NCBI GenBank assembly: GCA_018831195.1
Contig: JAHJDP010000099.1
Span: 1 to 64,000, forward strand
Direction: 5' to 3'
Origin: Candidatus Eisenbacteria bacterium
GTDB lineage: Bacteria > Eisenbacteria > RBG-16-71-46 > CAIMUX01 > JAHJDP01
DNA: 64,000 bases
In this document: positions 17,041 to 26,686 of the stretch, in pieces
How positions within the stretch are numbered: the first letter of the stretch is position 1
Layout: each line of letters opens with the position of its first letter
Program-made: the position numbers and the translations under genes
The notes under the pieces: generated by a model
Database searches by the model: none
What the model saw: only the letters and a program-made list of their open reading frames with translations
What the model was told of the DNA's origin: nothing

Positions 17041-18390
17041 CTATCGCAAAAGTGTTAATTTCTGGGCTTGATATTTCTGTTCAGAATGAAAACCCAAATA
17101 GTAGATGCCGGGCGGCGCCATCCCACAATTTTCATCTTCTCCATACCAAGTGAAGTTATGCCAACCTGTTGATTGTCGGGTCAGGCCGCTTGTCCAAATC
17201 TGCCTGCCTTGGACATCATAGATGCGAACCTCAATCGGGAGCGCTTGGGGAACCAGATACCGTACTGTAGTTGATGAGTAAAATGGATTCGGCCGGCCCG
17301 GTTCCATTATTAGAAGATTCTGCGCAAGCCTGCTCAGGCTCGACCGGCTTGTATCTTCATCGATAATCTCCTCGATGGGGAGCCCCTCCTCAAAAGGGTT
17401 ATCAAATCCCATCAAATATCGGATTGTGGGCGCGATATCCTCGATGGCGTAAGTATTGGAAGACGTTATTCCCCGCAAGATGCCGGGCCCAATAAAAATC
17501 GCCCAGATATCTCTACAGCCGCTACAATTCTGAGCACATTCCAAATGGCCGGGAAGCCATCCATGCCCGTGATCCAAAAAGCCCTGTTCGACATCATCAA
17601 GATGGCGCCCGTGATCGGTGCAGATTACCAGTAATGTTTTGCCGGAATAGTAACAATGCGATTGCAGGAATGGCCAAAGCACATCGATAATCTGATGTTC
17701 CGCCTCTTCATAAACGGTTTTTAGCCTATCCCAGTAACATGCCGTATCAAATTCACAACATTGCATTCCCTGAATGTGGGCAAGAAAATCGTATTCCGAA
17801 AGATTGATGCCCATCCACTTGACATCGTTTTCATTCAAGTGGCTTATGGCGCGAGCCATAATCAGCGAGTCGGGGCCTTCGTAAACCGGTAAGCACAGAC
17901 AGGGTATAGGAGGGGATTTGACATAGAGTGTGCAAGCCTGAAATGCTATCCCATAATCTGGATGCTGTGAGTAAATTGTCGCAGCAAGAAGATGCCATTT
18001 TCCACTGACAATAACGACTGCCGATTCCGGATATCCCCGCTGGTGCCGCAGGAGTTCCGGAAGCATCGGATTAGCCGGATGACCTTCCATATTGTTACAA
18101 AATCCAGGATCTCCACACCCGAACAAAATGGTGTGGTTAGGATCTGTTTTGCCTCGAGTTTCGTTATAAACATAGGGCAAATAGGCTCCGAGAGAATCGG
18201 TCCACTGCAATAATCGCTGATTCCATTGGAGGAATTCGGACATGCGGATACCATCGATGGTAACCATGACCGTTCTCAAGTTTTCTGGTTCGATCGGCGG
18301 GTCCGCTGGAGCGTTGACCGGAAGAGCTACAAGCAACCAGATGGGTAAGAGTCTATGCAATATACCTGACGCTGAACCTTGCCGAATCAT
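17041..18390 (-). CDS. Secreted alkaline-phosphatase-superfamily protein with C-terminal sorting domain
   Basis: A 449-residue exported protein. After a signal peptide, VMVTIDGIR gives a metal-binding Asp (about 46) and KTDPNHT the nucleophile Thr (about 87); NLSEYDFLAH, ICTDHGRH and DHGHGW supply the remaining Asp/His zinc ligands. This is the phosphodiesterase/nucleotide-pyrophosphatase branch of the superfamily. The C-terminus is the sorting module (GRPNPF, YDVQGRQIW, PPGIYYLGF). It is unusually Cys-rich (about 14, in clusters such as CLCLP, MQCCE and ECAQNCSGC), suggesting disulfides. Start at ATG 18390 gives a clean signal peptide after GGGGG; the frame extends to 18429. Substrate unknown. 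Confidence 0.82.
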   Translation of the reverse strand: MIRQGSASGILHRLLPIWLLVALPVNAPADPPIEPENLRTVMVTIDGIRMSEFLQWNQRLLQWTDSLGAYLPYVYNETRGKTDPNHTILFGCGDPGFCNNMEGHPANPMLPELLRHQRGYPESAVVIVSGKWHLLAATIYSQHPDYGIAFQACTLYVKSPPIPCLCLPVYEGPDSLIMARAISHLNENDVKWMGINLSEYDFLAHIQGMQCCEFDTACYWDRLKTVYEEAEHQIIDVLWPFLQSHCYYSGKTLLVICTDHGRHLDDVEQGFLDHGHGWLPGHLECAQNCSGCRDIWAIFIGPGILRGITSSNTYAIEDIAPTIRYLMGFDNPFEEGLPIEEIIDEDTSRSSLSRLAQNLLIMEPGRPNPFYSSTTVRYLVPQALPIEVRIYDVQGRQIWTSGLTRQSTGWHNFTWYGEDENCGMAPPGIYYLGFHSEQKYQAQKLTLLR

Positions 18391-18870
18391 ATGAACCCCC
18401 AGGCACTGGATATCGATCGACAAAGACAACTGTACTCAGCATCCGCGAAGGGCGGCAGATGCAAGCAGTGCTTCCAATTCAAAATAATTTCAAGGAGACA
18501 GCTTCACTGGACAACTCCGCTTTCCTTTGGCCATTATTTTAATACAGCATATTAAGGATAGTCAAGAATATGTTGGTGTCCCGGGATTTTAAAAAGCCCA
18601 TATGGGGACCCTCAGCCCTCTCTCCCCTAAAAAGAAAAACGATTATCTGTTGTCCTGCAACGAGTTGAGAGATCCATCCGATTGGGCTTTTCGACCCACC
18701 TTCTCTCCGGTGGTCATCTTCCTCATAAGCGTCTGTCCTCTCGTCCCCGATAATTACCGGTAGAAAGGCCGGATATACCGGCAAGGGTCTCGGGTTTGGT
18801 TGGATGTTCATTCAAGTGCAAAATTACATTCACCTTCTTGCCGATTGAAGAAGATTCAGAGGGGCGCTTC
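18391..18870. other. Divergent intergenic region
   Basis: About 480 bases between the leftward phosphodiesterase-like gene and the rightward kinase gene. It must hold both promoters, but no hexamer pair stands out. A 10-base palindrome CCCATATGGG lies near 18598. Short frames here have no ribosome site or protein-like composition. Confidence 0.5.
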
Positions 18871-21252
18871 ATGGCGGCTAAAGATGAAAGAACAAAAATA
18901 ATCCGGCGGCGCTTTTTTATCGGCGGGAACCGGCGATCAAGATCGAAAGAAGCTTGGGGTTGGATCTTCCTGCCGATTGGAATCCTCATACTCGGAGCGA
19001 TCGGTCTCATTGTCACCGCAGTCGGTAACGCCTATGTATTGGAGCAAGTTGAGATGCGTGTCCGGGACACAATGCTTCAGTGCCGGGCATTCCATGAGTA
19101 CGTTCAAAATGATCTTCACCCCGCATACTATAAAATGATGGAGGATGAATATCTCCCGGCAGGTTTCTATGCTCCGGAATTACTTTCATCTTCATATATT
19201 ACGAGGAATTTCCAGAAGCATTACACGGAAGAACGGCAAAAGTACGGATTGCCGGAAATCACTTATAAGATGGCGGCTGTGAATCCGCGTAATGAAGTGA
19301 ATGAGGCGACACCTCTGGAAGCCGGTCTTATCGACTTCTTTAATGAGAATCCAAACAAGACTCATTATAGTGAAGTGATCAAAGAAAATGGTGAAAAGTA
19401 CTTTTTATATGCCCAACCCTTTCTTCGCAATGAGGAGAAGTGCTTGAAATGCCATGGTGAACCGGATGAGGCGCCTACTCAACTTCGTATAAAGTACAAC
19501 TGGACTAGTGGTTTTCAGCGAAAGGTCGGAGATATTGTTGCCGTCGAGACCTTCCGTTCGCCCTTAGAAGGAGAGTTTAGCGCTGTATTTTCAATCCTCC
19601 TTGGATTTTTATTCCTTTCCGGTTTGGGTCTTTTCCTTCTATTCATGAATCAACGTCTGAGGTTTAGGGTCAGCAAGGGAACAGAGGCGCTGCAGGAGAG
19701 CGAAGAAAGGCTTAGGGCCATCTTCGATTCCACGCGTGCGTTAGTCTATATGAAAGATCGTGAGCTTCGCTACACTCACTGTAATCCCACCATGGAAGAA
19801 CATTTCGAGCTCTCGCACAAACAGATCCTTGGTAAAACCGACAGGGACCTGTTCCCTGAAGAAAAGGCAAATGAGATAGCCGTAATAGACTATGAGGTTC
19901 TAAAAGGCAAGACTGTTCGGAATACCTATGCCTGGACTATCGGCTGCCGCGTGTTTTTGCTCGACACCACCAATTCCCCTGTGCGGGATTCTTCAGGCCG
20001 TGTCATCGGCTTGTGCGGAGTTTCGCAGGATATTACCGAACAAACAAAGCTTCGAGAGGAGAATGATAAACTCGTAGAGCAATATCATAAATCTCAGAAA
20101 ATGGAAGCGATCGGGTCTTTGGCCGGAGGACTGGCACACGATCTAAATAATCTACTGACGCCGGTTCTTGGTTACGGGGAAACCCTTCTCGGGGATTCCT
20201 CACTAAAGGATTCACAAAGAGCGTCAATGGTTGAAATCCAGAGGGCCGCCCATCGAGCAAAGGATCTGGTACGTCAACTGCTTGCATTTGGCCGCAAGCA
20301 AACTCTTGAAATCAGACCCGTAGATCTCAACAAGGTCATCAAAAATTTTGAGAAGCTTCTCCTCCGGACAATTCGTGAAAATATAAAGATCCAAATGAAA
20401 CTTGATCCAGATCCTCCAGCGACAAAAGCCGACGTGAACCAGATTGAAAGAGTCATCATGAATCTGGTGATTAATGCGCAGGATGCCATGCCGGATGGGG
20501 GCAACTTAATTATCGAAACAAGCGCGGTGGAATTGGCCGAATGCCGTGAAGAGGGGCATCTTGGAGTGCGCCCCGGCGTTTATAGCCTGCTGACAATAAG
20601 TGATGACGGCTGTGGCATGGATTCCGAAACCTGCGAACACATCTTCGATCCATTTTTCACAACAAAAATAATCGGCAAAGGGAACGGGCTCGGACTTGCA
20701 ACTGTATATGGAATTATTAAGCAACATTCCGGAAACGTTATGGTCAATAGCAAGCCGGGAAGGGGTACGGCGTTTAAAGTATATTTACCCGCAACTTACG
20801 ATGCTGAATATAGGGCCGAAGCATCCTCGGAAGTATATTTAGACAACACTGGAACTGAAACGGTCATGGTGGTCGAAGAGTATGATATGGTTCGAAACCT
20901 CGCCGTGAGAATTCTCGAACGCAAGGGGTATAGGGTTCTGTCGGCGGAAAATGGATCGAAATGCCTTGATCTTCTTGAAAATCACCGCGGGCCTTTAGAC
21001 CTTATTCTTATGAATATGAAAATGCCGGATATGAATGGTAAAGATCTCTACAAGGAAATCTTAACACGCTACCCCTTGGCAAAAGTCCTCTATATGTCAG
21101 GGCTTTCGAACCATGAGATCTGCCAACAGGGAAATTTTGTGGTAGATGCTGGTTTTATCAAAAACCCCTTCTCGGTTGAAGACCTTTCCGGGAGAGTGCG
21201 TGAGGTTTTAGATGGAGCGGATAGTTCAGGTCATGAGGAGGCGGCTGGATAA
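18871..21252 (+). CDS. Hybrid sensor histidine kinase with haem-type sensor and degenerate receiver
   Basis: A 793-residue membrane kinase. TM1 (about 30-52) and TM2 (about 237-260) flank a periplasmic Tll0287-like/DUF3365 domain with a CLKCH motif (191-195) that can hold haem c. A PAS domain (about 277-390) follows, then HisKA with LAGGLAHDLNN (His423), and HATPase with N box NLVINAQDAMP, DDGCGM, FDPFFTTK and GKGNGLGLA. The C-terminal receiver-like domain has Asn715 where the phosphate-accepting Asp belongs (LILMNMKMPDMNG), Glu669-Glu670 in place of the Asp pair, and KNPF for the KP motif, so it should not be phosphorylated. ATG 18871 has AGAGGGG upstream. Redox or ligand sensing is inferred. 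Confidence 0.87.
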   Translation: MAAKDERTKIIRRRFFIGGNRRSRSKEAWGWIFLPIGILILGAIGLIVTAVGNAYVLEQVEMRVRDTMLQCRAFHEYVQNDLHPAYYKMMEDEYLPAGFYAPELLSSSYITRNFQKHYTEERQKYGLPEITYKMAAVNPRNEVNEATPLEAGLIDFFNENPNKTHYSEVIKENGEKYFLYAQPFLRNEEKCLKCHGEPDEAPTQLRIKYNWTSGFQRKVGDIVAVETFRSPLEGEFSAVFSILLGFLFLSGLGLFLLFMNQRLRFRVSKGTEALQESEERLRAIFDSTRALVYMKDRELRYTHCNPTMEEHFELSHKQILGKTDRDLFPEEKANEIAVIDYEVLKGKTVRNTYAWTIGCRVFLLDTTNSPVRDSSGRVIGLCGVSQDITEQTKLREENDKLVEQYHKSQKMEAIGSLAGGLAHDLNNLLTPVLGYGETLLGDSSLKDSQRASMVEIQRAAHRAKDLVRQLLAFGRKQTLEIRPVDLNKVIKNFEKLLLRTIRENIKIQMKLDPDPPATKADVNQIERVIMNLVINAQDAMPDGGNLIIETSAVELAECREEGHLGVRPGVYSLLTISDDGCGMDSETCEHIFDPFFTTKIIGKGNGLGLATVYGIIKQHSGNVMVNSKPGRGTAFKVYLPATYDAEYRAEASSEVYLDNTGTETVMVVEEYDMVRNLAVRILERKGYRVLSAENGSKCLDLLENHRGPLDLILMNMKMPDMNGKDLYKEILTRYPLAKVLYMSGLSNHEICQQGNFVVDAGFIKNPFSVEDLSGRVREVLDGADSSGHEEAAG

Positions 21253-21312
21253 AACGTTACCTGCGCACTGAAGGCAAACAAGGTATGCGGGGCAGGCAAA
21301 TAAGGACATATC

Positions 21313-23523
21313 ATGAAAAGTAATGACCATATTGAAAACAATATTCAGAATGAACTGAGTGAGGCAAATGTTTATATTGCAGCGCTTGAGTATTTCGTAG
21401 CTGAACGCTATCAATCAAGGGAAAGAATCAAGGCGTTGAGCAAGTTAAGGGGAGATCTTCTTTCAAAGGGTACATTGAAGGATAAACTCAAACTCATCAG
21501 TGATAGAGTTGTAAGAATATTTGAGGCTGATTTTTGCCGCATCTGGATAACTCAATCGGGGGATCTATGTGAAAAGGGCTGCATCCACGCACAAGTTCTC
21601 GAAGGTCCGCATGTCTGTAAGTACCGGGACCGATGTCTTCATCTCATCGCCAGCTCAGGTCGTTACGCCCACATTGACGGAAAAGTGCATAAGAGAGTTC
21701 CTTTTGGGTGTTATAAAATAGGCCGGGTTGCCGCCGATATCGATCCTAAATTCATCACCAATGATGTAACCCATGACCCGCGGGTTCACGATCGAGCCTG
21801 GGCCGCGGAACTTGGACTGGTTTCTTTTGCCGGGTATCGTTTGCAATCTGATGAGGGCAGGTCGATGGGTGTGTTGGCTCTGTTTAAGAAGCACGAAATA
21901 TCACCCGAAGAAGACTCTCAGCTGGAGGATATTGTTTTCACGGCGGCGCATGTGATTCAGGAAACCGCGGCTATAGAAGCGTTGCGGGAAAGTGAATATA
22001 AGTACAGACGATTGTTTGAAAATGTTACAGATGCTGTGATGATCTTTGAAGCGGAGACACAAAAGGTCGTTGATGCAAACAAAAGCGCCGTTGATTTGTA
22101 TGGATATACAAGGGAAGGATTGTTGGAACTCAAGTATCCTTATATATGCGCCCAAGTAGATGATACAAAGATCTCAGAAGGAGGGATGTCGAAAGATACC
22201 GGAAACACCGGCCAAGTCGGCTATCATCGGAAGAATGATGGAACCATCTTTCCGGTTGAAGTGTCTGAAGCCGTCTTCATGCTGGGCTCAAGTAAAATGA
22301 TCTGCAGGTTGGTGAGAGACATAACGCAACGTCTGGAGAGTGAGCGCCTGAAGGAGCAGCTTCTCCAGTCGCAAAAAATGGAGGCCATCGGTACGCTCGC
22401 AGGCGGAATTGCCCATGATTTCAACAATATTCTTTATGCCTTGATCGGGTACGCAAAACTTGCCATCCTGGAGTCGGATCCAAATTGCAACGTTCATGAT
22501 TACCTCAAGCAAATTGAAATTGCCGGACACCGAGCGGCTGAACTTGTAAGACAAATTCTCGCCTTCAGCCGGCAATCGGAGGGCACCCAAAGACCTGTTA
22601 AATTGCAGGCCATAATATCTGAAACAATCGCTCTTCTTCGCGGCACCCTTCCGGCCACCGTTGAGATTTATCAAAGGGTCTCTGATGATTGTCCTCCGGT
22701 GGAAACGGACGGGGTCCAAATTAATCAGATGCTCATGAATCTTTGTACAAATGCATTCCAGGCCATGCAGGATAGACGAGGTGTCCTGGAAATCGGCCTG
22801 GATGAGGTGATAGTTACCAAAGAGCAAGCCGCTCGTGTTGAAGGACTTAGACCGGGGAAATATGCACGTCTGGTTGTTACTGATAATGGAGTTGGCATGA
22901 GTGAATCCGTCGCCAAGCGGGTATTCGATCCCTATTTCACGACAAAAAGACCTGGGCAGGGATCGGGTCTCGGGCTCTCCATTGTTCACGGGATTATAAA
23001 AAGCCACAAAGGTGCGATCAATATAGTGAGCTCACCAGGGCAAGGCACCAAATGTGAGGTTTATCTACCAATCAAATGTTCAGACGGGAATGATTATGAG
23101 GAACCAGAGAATCAGGAGAGGGGCGAAGCTTGGACTGGAACTGGGCATATTCTATTTGTTGATGATGAGAAAATGATTACAGATATGGCGGATAATATCC
23201 TGTCAGATCATGGATACCGAGTTTCAGCGTTTACTGATAGCACCAAAGCCCTCGCGGCTTTCCGTGAAAGCCCAATGTCTTATGATTTAGTCATTTCTGA
23301 TATTACCATGCCGAAAACGACGGGTATTGAGTTGTCTCAGGAGATTCGAAGACATCGGCCGGACATACCGATTATCCTTTGTACTGGATATTCAGATGTC
23401 TTGGATCTTGAATGGGCCGAAAATTTCGGAATAGAGGCTTGCCTCGAAAAGCCGATTGATCTGGTATACCTAAAACGCGTCATTTGGGAGGCGCTGGAAT
23501 TCCGGCCGGTCAAGGAGGCATGA
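21313..23523 (+). CDS. Cytosolic hybrid histidine kinase (GAF-PAS-HisKA-HATPase-REC)
   Basis: A 736-residue soluble kinase without membrane segments. A short coiled helix (about 10-50) precedes a GAF domain (about 55-225) with an unusual Cys/His set (LCEKGC, HVCKYRDRC, HLIASSGRY, PFGCYKIG), which could bind metal or a cofactor. PAS (about 232-345), HisKA with GGIAHDFNN (His368), HATPase (NLCTNAFQAMQ, DNGVGM, GSGLGLS) and an intact receiver (VDDE, Asp663 in VISDITMP, EKPID) follow. It starts 60 bases after the other kinase gene with AAGGA before ATG 21313, so the two are probably one transcript. The intact receiver here may be the real phosphate acceptor for both. No output gene is adjacent. 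Confidence 0.88.
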   Translation: MKSNDHIENNIQNELSEANVYIAALEYFVAERYQSRERIKALSKLRGDLLSKGTLKDKLKLISDRVVRIFEADFCRIWITQSGDLCEKGCIHAQVLEGPHVCKYRDRCLHLIASSGRYAHIDGKVHKRVPFGCYKIGRVAADIDPKFITNDVTHDPRVHDRAWAAELGLVSFAGYRLQSDEGRSMGVLALFKKHEISPEEDSQLEDIVFTAAHVIQETAAIEALRESEYKYRRLFENVTDAVMIFEAETQKVVDANKSAVDLYGYTREGLLELKYPYICAQVDDTKISEGGMSKDTGNTGQVGYHRKNDGTIFPVEVSEAVFMLGSSKMICRLVRDITQRLESERLKEQLLQSQKMEAIGTLAGGIAHDFNNILYALIGYAKLAILESDPNCNVHDYLKQIEIAGHRAAELVRQILAFSRQSEGTQRPVKLQAIISETIALLRGTLPATVEIYQRVSDDCPPVETDGVQINQMLMNLCTNAFQAMQDRRGVLEIGLDEVIVTKEQAARVEGLRPGKYARLVVTDNGVGMSESVAKRVFDPYFTTKRPGQGSGLGLSIVHGIIKSHKGAINIVSSPGQGTKCEVYLPIKCSDGNDYEEPENQERGEAWTGTGHILFVDDEKMITDMADNILSDHGYRVSAFTDSTKALAAFRESPMSYDLVISDITMPKTTGIELSQEIRRHRPDIPIILCTGYSDVLDLEWAENFGIEACLEKPIDLVYLKRVIWEALEFRPVKEA

Positions 23524-23726
23524 TTGGTTCATCGGGTATTGCAGCACTAACCTCATGACTACCTTACCGGACGCATTTTAGACCCATGCTGTGATGCCCA
23601 TCCTCACAAAAGCCGTCTCCGTTCAGCAAATGATGTTTGCAGCAATGAGTTTGGTGGATAATGATGGTTGGAAGATCAATGGGCCGCCCTGGATAAAGGG
23701 GGGTCGCATATGTGGAAGGTGAAGAT

Positions 23727-25124
23727 ATGACAGCGTATCGTGTAGAAACGGATTCTATGGGCTCAATTAATGTACCGGCCGACCATTATTGGGGTGCTCA
23801 AACACAACGTGCGGTGTTGAATTTCCCGATCGGCGTTGCTCGATTCCGCTGGCAACGGCCTATCATCCGAGCTCTTGGAGTATTGAAGTGGGCCGCCGCT
23901 CAGGCCAATAGTGATCTTGGTGAGCTTTCAGCGAAAATGGCAAGGCTTATTGTGACGGCTGCAGATGAAGTCATTTCCGGCACTCTCGACGATCATTTTC
24001 CCTTGGTTGTCTTTCAAACAGGTTCGGGAACTCAATCTAATATGAATGCTAATGAGGTCATTGCGAACCGGGCCATTGAATTGGCCGGGGGAGTCATGGG
24101 CTCAAAGCATCCAATACATCCAAATGATCATGTCAACAGGGGGCAATCATCCAATGATGTCTTTCCTACAGTCATGCATATTGCTGTTGTCGAAGAATTA
24201 GACAAAAGACTTCTGCCGCCTCTTATACAATTACGGAATACTTTGGCTGGAAAATCCATGGAGTATATGAATATAGTAAAGACAGGCCGCACCCATCTAC
24301 AGGACGCTACACCGATTACACTGGGGCAGGAAATCAGCGCTTGGGCCGCTCAACTTGAATTTTGTATAAAAGCAATCGAAGGATCTCTGGCCGGGCTCTA
24401 CGACCTCGCCATTGGCGGAACGGCGGTGGGGACCGGCTATAATGCCCAACCGCAGTTCGGTGAGCGTGCCGCCCGGTATATTTCGGAATTCACAGGGTAT
24501 CCCTTTCGGGTCGCGTCCAACAGGTTCGCCGCCCTTGCGTCTCATGACGCCATAGTTCAAGTCTCGGCCGATCTCCGAATGTTGGCCGGAGGGTTGATGA
24601 AGCTTGCGAATGATGTCCGGTGGCTTTCCAGCGGGCCCCGCTGCGGAATCGGTGAGATGAGCATTCCGGAAAATGAGCCAGGTTCTTCAATCATGCCTGG
24701 AAAAGTCAATCCGACACAATGTGAGGCATTGACGATGGTCTGTGTTCAGGTATATGGAAATGATGCAGCGGTTGCATTTGCAGGGAGCCAAGGTAATTTT
24801 CAGCTCAATGTCTTTAAGCCGGTCATGGTTCATAATGTTCTCGAGAGCGTCGAATTACTTGGAGATGCCAGCAGGGCTTTTCATGACTTCTGTGCGATCG
24901 GTATTGAGCCGAATATGGTGAGGATACGGGAGAATCTAGAAAAAAATCTGATGTTGGTCACGGCGCTAAACCGCCACATCGGATATGACAAGGCAGCTCA
25001 AATAGCAAAAAGGGCTCATGAGGAGGGTTTGACACTGCGTGAATCGGCTTTGGCCTCCGGATTCGTCACCCTGGAGCAATTCGAACAGTGGGTCTCACCG
25101 ATTGATATGACGCGGCCCGGGTGA
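23727..25124 (+). CDS. fumC: Class II fumarate hydratase
   Basis: A 465-residue cytosolic enzyme interconverting fumarate and (S)-malate in the TCA cycle. Family signatures are all present: [39 protein letters not shown], and the fumarase/aspartase signature [11 protein letters not shown]. The length is that of class II (iron-free, tetrameric) fumarases. ATG 23727 (MTAYRVE) is preferred over GTG 23712 because GGAAGGTGA precedes it. It stands alone between the kinase pair and a convergent dehydrogenase gene. Relatives such as aspartase share the fold, but the fumarase-type motifs favour fumC. Confidence 0.93.
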   Translation: MTAYRVETDSMGSINVPADHYWGAQTQRAVLNFPIGVARFRWQRPIIRALGVLKWAAAQANSDLGELSAKMARLIVTAADEVISGTLDDHFPLVVFQTGSGTQSNMNANEVIANRAIELAGGVMGSKHPIHPNDHVNRGQSSNDVFPTVMHIAVVEELDKRLLPPLIQLRNTLAGKSMEYMNIVKTGRTHLQDATPITLGQEISAWAAQLEFCIKAIEGSLAGLYDLAIGGTAVGTGYNAQPQFGERAARYISEFTGYPFRVASNRFAALASHDAIVQVSADLRMLAGGLMKLANDVRWLSSGPRCGIGEMSIPENEPGSSIMPGKVNPTQCEALTMVCVQVYGNDAAVAFAGSQGNFQLNVFKPVMVHNVLESVELLGDASRAFHDFCAIGIEPNMVRIRENLEKNLMLVTALNRHIGYDKAAQIAKRAHEEGLTLRESALASGFVTLEQFEQWVSPIDMTRPG

Positions 25125-25163
25125 TTTTGTATAGGACATTTCCTGTGGAGACTTTCAACGCGA

Positions 25164-26537
25164 TCACCTATGCTCGTAAATGTTGATACCTTTTATGTTG
25201 ACGAATTCCCGCAAACCATATTTTGATAACTCACGGCCGATTCCACTTCTCTTTATTCCACCAAAGGGCATCCTTGGATCGGATTTTACGATTGAATTGA
25301 TAAAAGTCGTTCCGGCCTCAATCTGTTCAGCCAAGCGGATACCGCGGTCAATATCCCTTGTCCAAACACTGCCACCCAAGCCGAATATTGAATCATTGGC
25401 GACGCGTATCGCTTCCTCTTCATCTTTTACGACAATAATCGGAGCGATAGGGCCGAAGACCTCTTCAGACACGATTCGCATCTCAGGTCGCGTGTCGGTG
25501 ACAACCGTGGGCTCGAGAAAGAAGCCTTTGCGATCTAAACGCTTACCGCCCGTCACGACTTTAGCTCCGGCTTTAACGGATTGATCGAGCTGTGCCAGCA
25601 GTTCATCAAGCGCCTTTTTATCTACAATAGCTCCTACGTCAGTCTTGTCGTCTAGGGGATCACCTATTACCAGGTCATTCATCAACTCGGAAAATCGTGC
25701 GGTGAAATTGTCGGCAATATTTTTCATGACTATGAATCGCTTGGCGGCAATGCAGCTTTGTCCGGTGCTGACCATCCGACCCGTAACCGCATTACGGGCA
25801 ACGACCTCAATATCAGCATCCTCCAGAATAATGAAGGGATCTGATCCGCCCAATTCGAGAACGACCTTTTTTAGATTGCGGCCGGCCGTTTCCGCAATCC
25901 GGGCGCCGGCGCCGGTGCTGCCGGTCAATGATATCCCTTGAATCGCAACATCTGCCATAAGGCCGGAAACAGCTTCATGAGTGGCGAGAATTGTCCGGAA
26001 TATGTTTGGTGGAAACCCGGCCTCTCTGAAAAGCTCTTCAAGTCCGAAGGCACACTGCGGCACATTGCTGGCGTGTTTGAGAAGGCTCGTATTGCCCGCG
26101 ATCACACCAGGAACGGCGAAACGCATGGCCTGCCAGTAGGGGAAATTCCAGGGCATAATGGATAGGATCACGCCAAGGGGTTGAAAGATGACACGATGCT
26201 CTTTCCCGTCGGCTTCCACCCGTTCCGGTGCCAACCATTCTTCAGCCTTCTGAACATAGACATCGCAGAGTAGAGCGCATTTTTCAACCTCGGCCCTGGA
26301 TTGGGTGATGGGTTTCCCCATCTCAATCGACATAAATCTTGAGTGTTTCTCCAGGTTGGCTCTGATGACCCCCGCCAGGTTTGACACCAGATCCAATCGT
26401 TCCTGCAACGGACAATCCCGCCATTCAAGATAAGCGGCATGGGATTGCCGGGCGATCCCCAAGACCTCGTTCTGAGACATCGTCTCATAACTATCTATAA
26501 TTTCTTCAGTTGCCGGATTGATCGTCTCGTAGCGCAT
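25164..26537 (-). CDS. NAD(P)-dependent aldehyde dehydrogenase (succinate-semialdehyde type)
   Basis: A 457-residue cytosolic dehydrogenase with the full ALDH set: MPWNFP (Asn131), LELGGSDPF (Glu228), STGQSC (Cys262, the nucleophile), and EVFGP with the C-terminal PFGGIKRSGIGRELSKYG. The compact length and the NSIVKSDPRMPFGG end resemble the YneI/Sad branch of succinate-semialdehyde dehydrogenases, but substrate cannot be fixed by eye. ATG 26537 follows GGGAGG. No gene for GABA or succinate-semialdehyde metabolism is beside it. The 120 bases between it and the upstream lipoprotein gene contain tandem repeats. Confidence 0.9.
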   Translation of the reverse strand: MRYETINPATEEIIDSYETMSQNEVLGIARQSHAAYLEWRDCPLQERLDLVSNLAGVIRANLEKHSRFMSIEMGKPITQSRAEVEKCALLCDVYVQKAEEWLAPERVEADGKEHRVIFQPLGVILSIMPWNFPYWQAMRFAVPGVIAGNTSLLKHASNVPQCAFGLEELFREAGFPPNIFRTILATHEAVSGLMADVAIQGISLTGSTGAGARIAETAGRNLKKVVLELGGSDPFIILEDADIEVVARNAVTGRMVSTGQSCIAAKRFIVMKNIADNFTARFSELMNDLVIGDPLDDKTDVGAIVDKKALDELLAQLDQSVKAGAKVVTGGKRLDRKGFFLEPTVVTDTRPEMRIVSEEVFGPIAPIIVVKDEEEAIRVANDSIFGLGGSVWTRDIDRGIRLAEQIEAGTTFINSIVKSDPRMPFGGIKRSGIGRELSKYGLREFVNIKGINIYEHR

Positions 26538-26610
26538 GAGGAATCCTCCCTGATGAGGTGGCTGATCGATATAGGATGGATCCTATCAGGTTTCTGGAAT
26601 TCGATGAAGC

Positions 26611-26686
26611 TCGATGGGAGAGGCCCATTACCGATACGACTCGATGGAAGCGGCCACTTACCGATACGACTCAATGGGCGCGCCCG
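26611..26686. repeat. 30-bp tandem repeat spanning a gene end
   Basis: Two full 30-base units (26611-26640, 26641-26670) share TCGATGGRAGMGGCC and ACCGATACGAC with few mismatches, and a partial third (from 26671) overlaps the last codons of the arylsulfotransferase gene. On the minus strand each unit carries codons for I-E-S-Y-R followed by TAA, so the gene's own 3' end, including its stop, is repeated beyond the stop. Confidence 0.85.
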
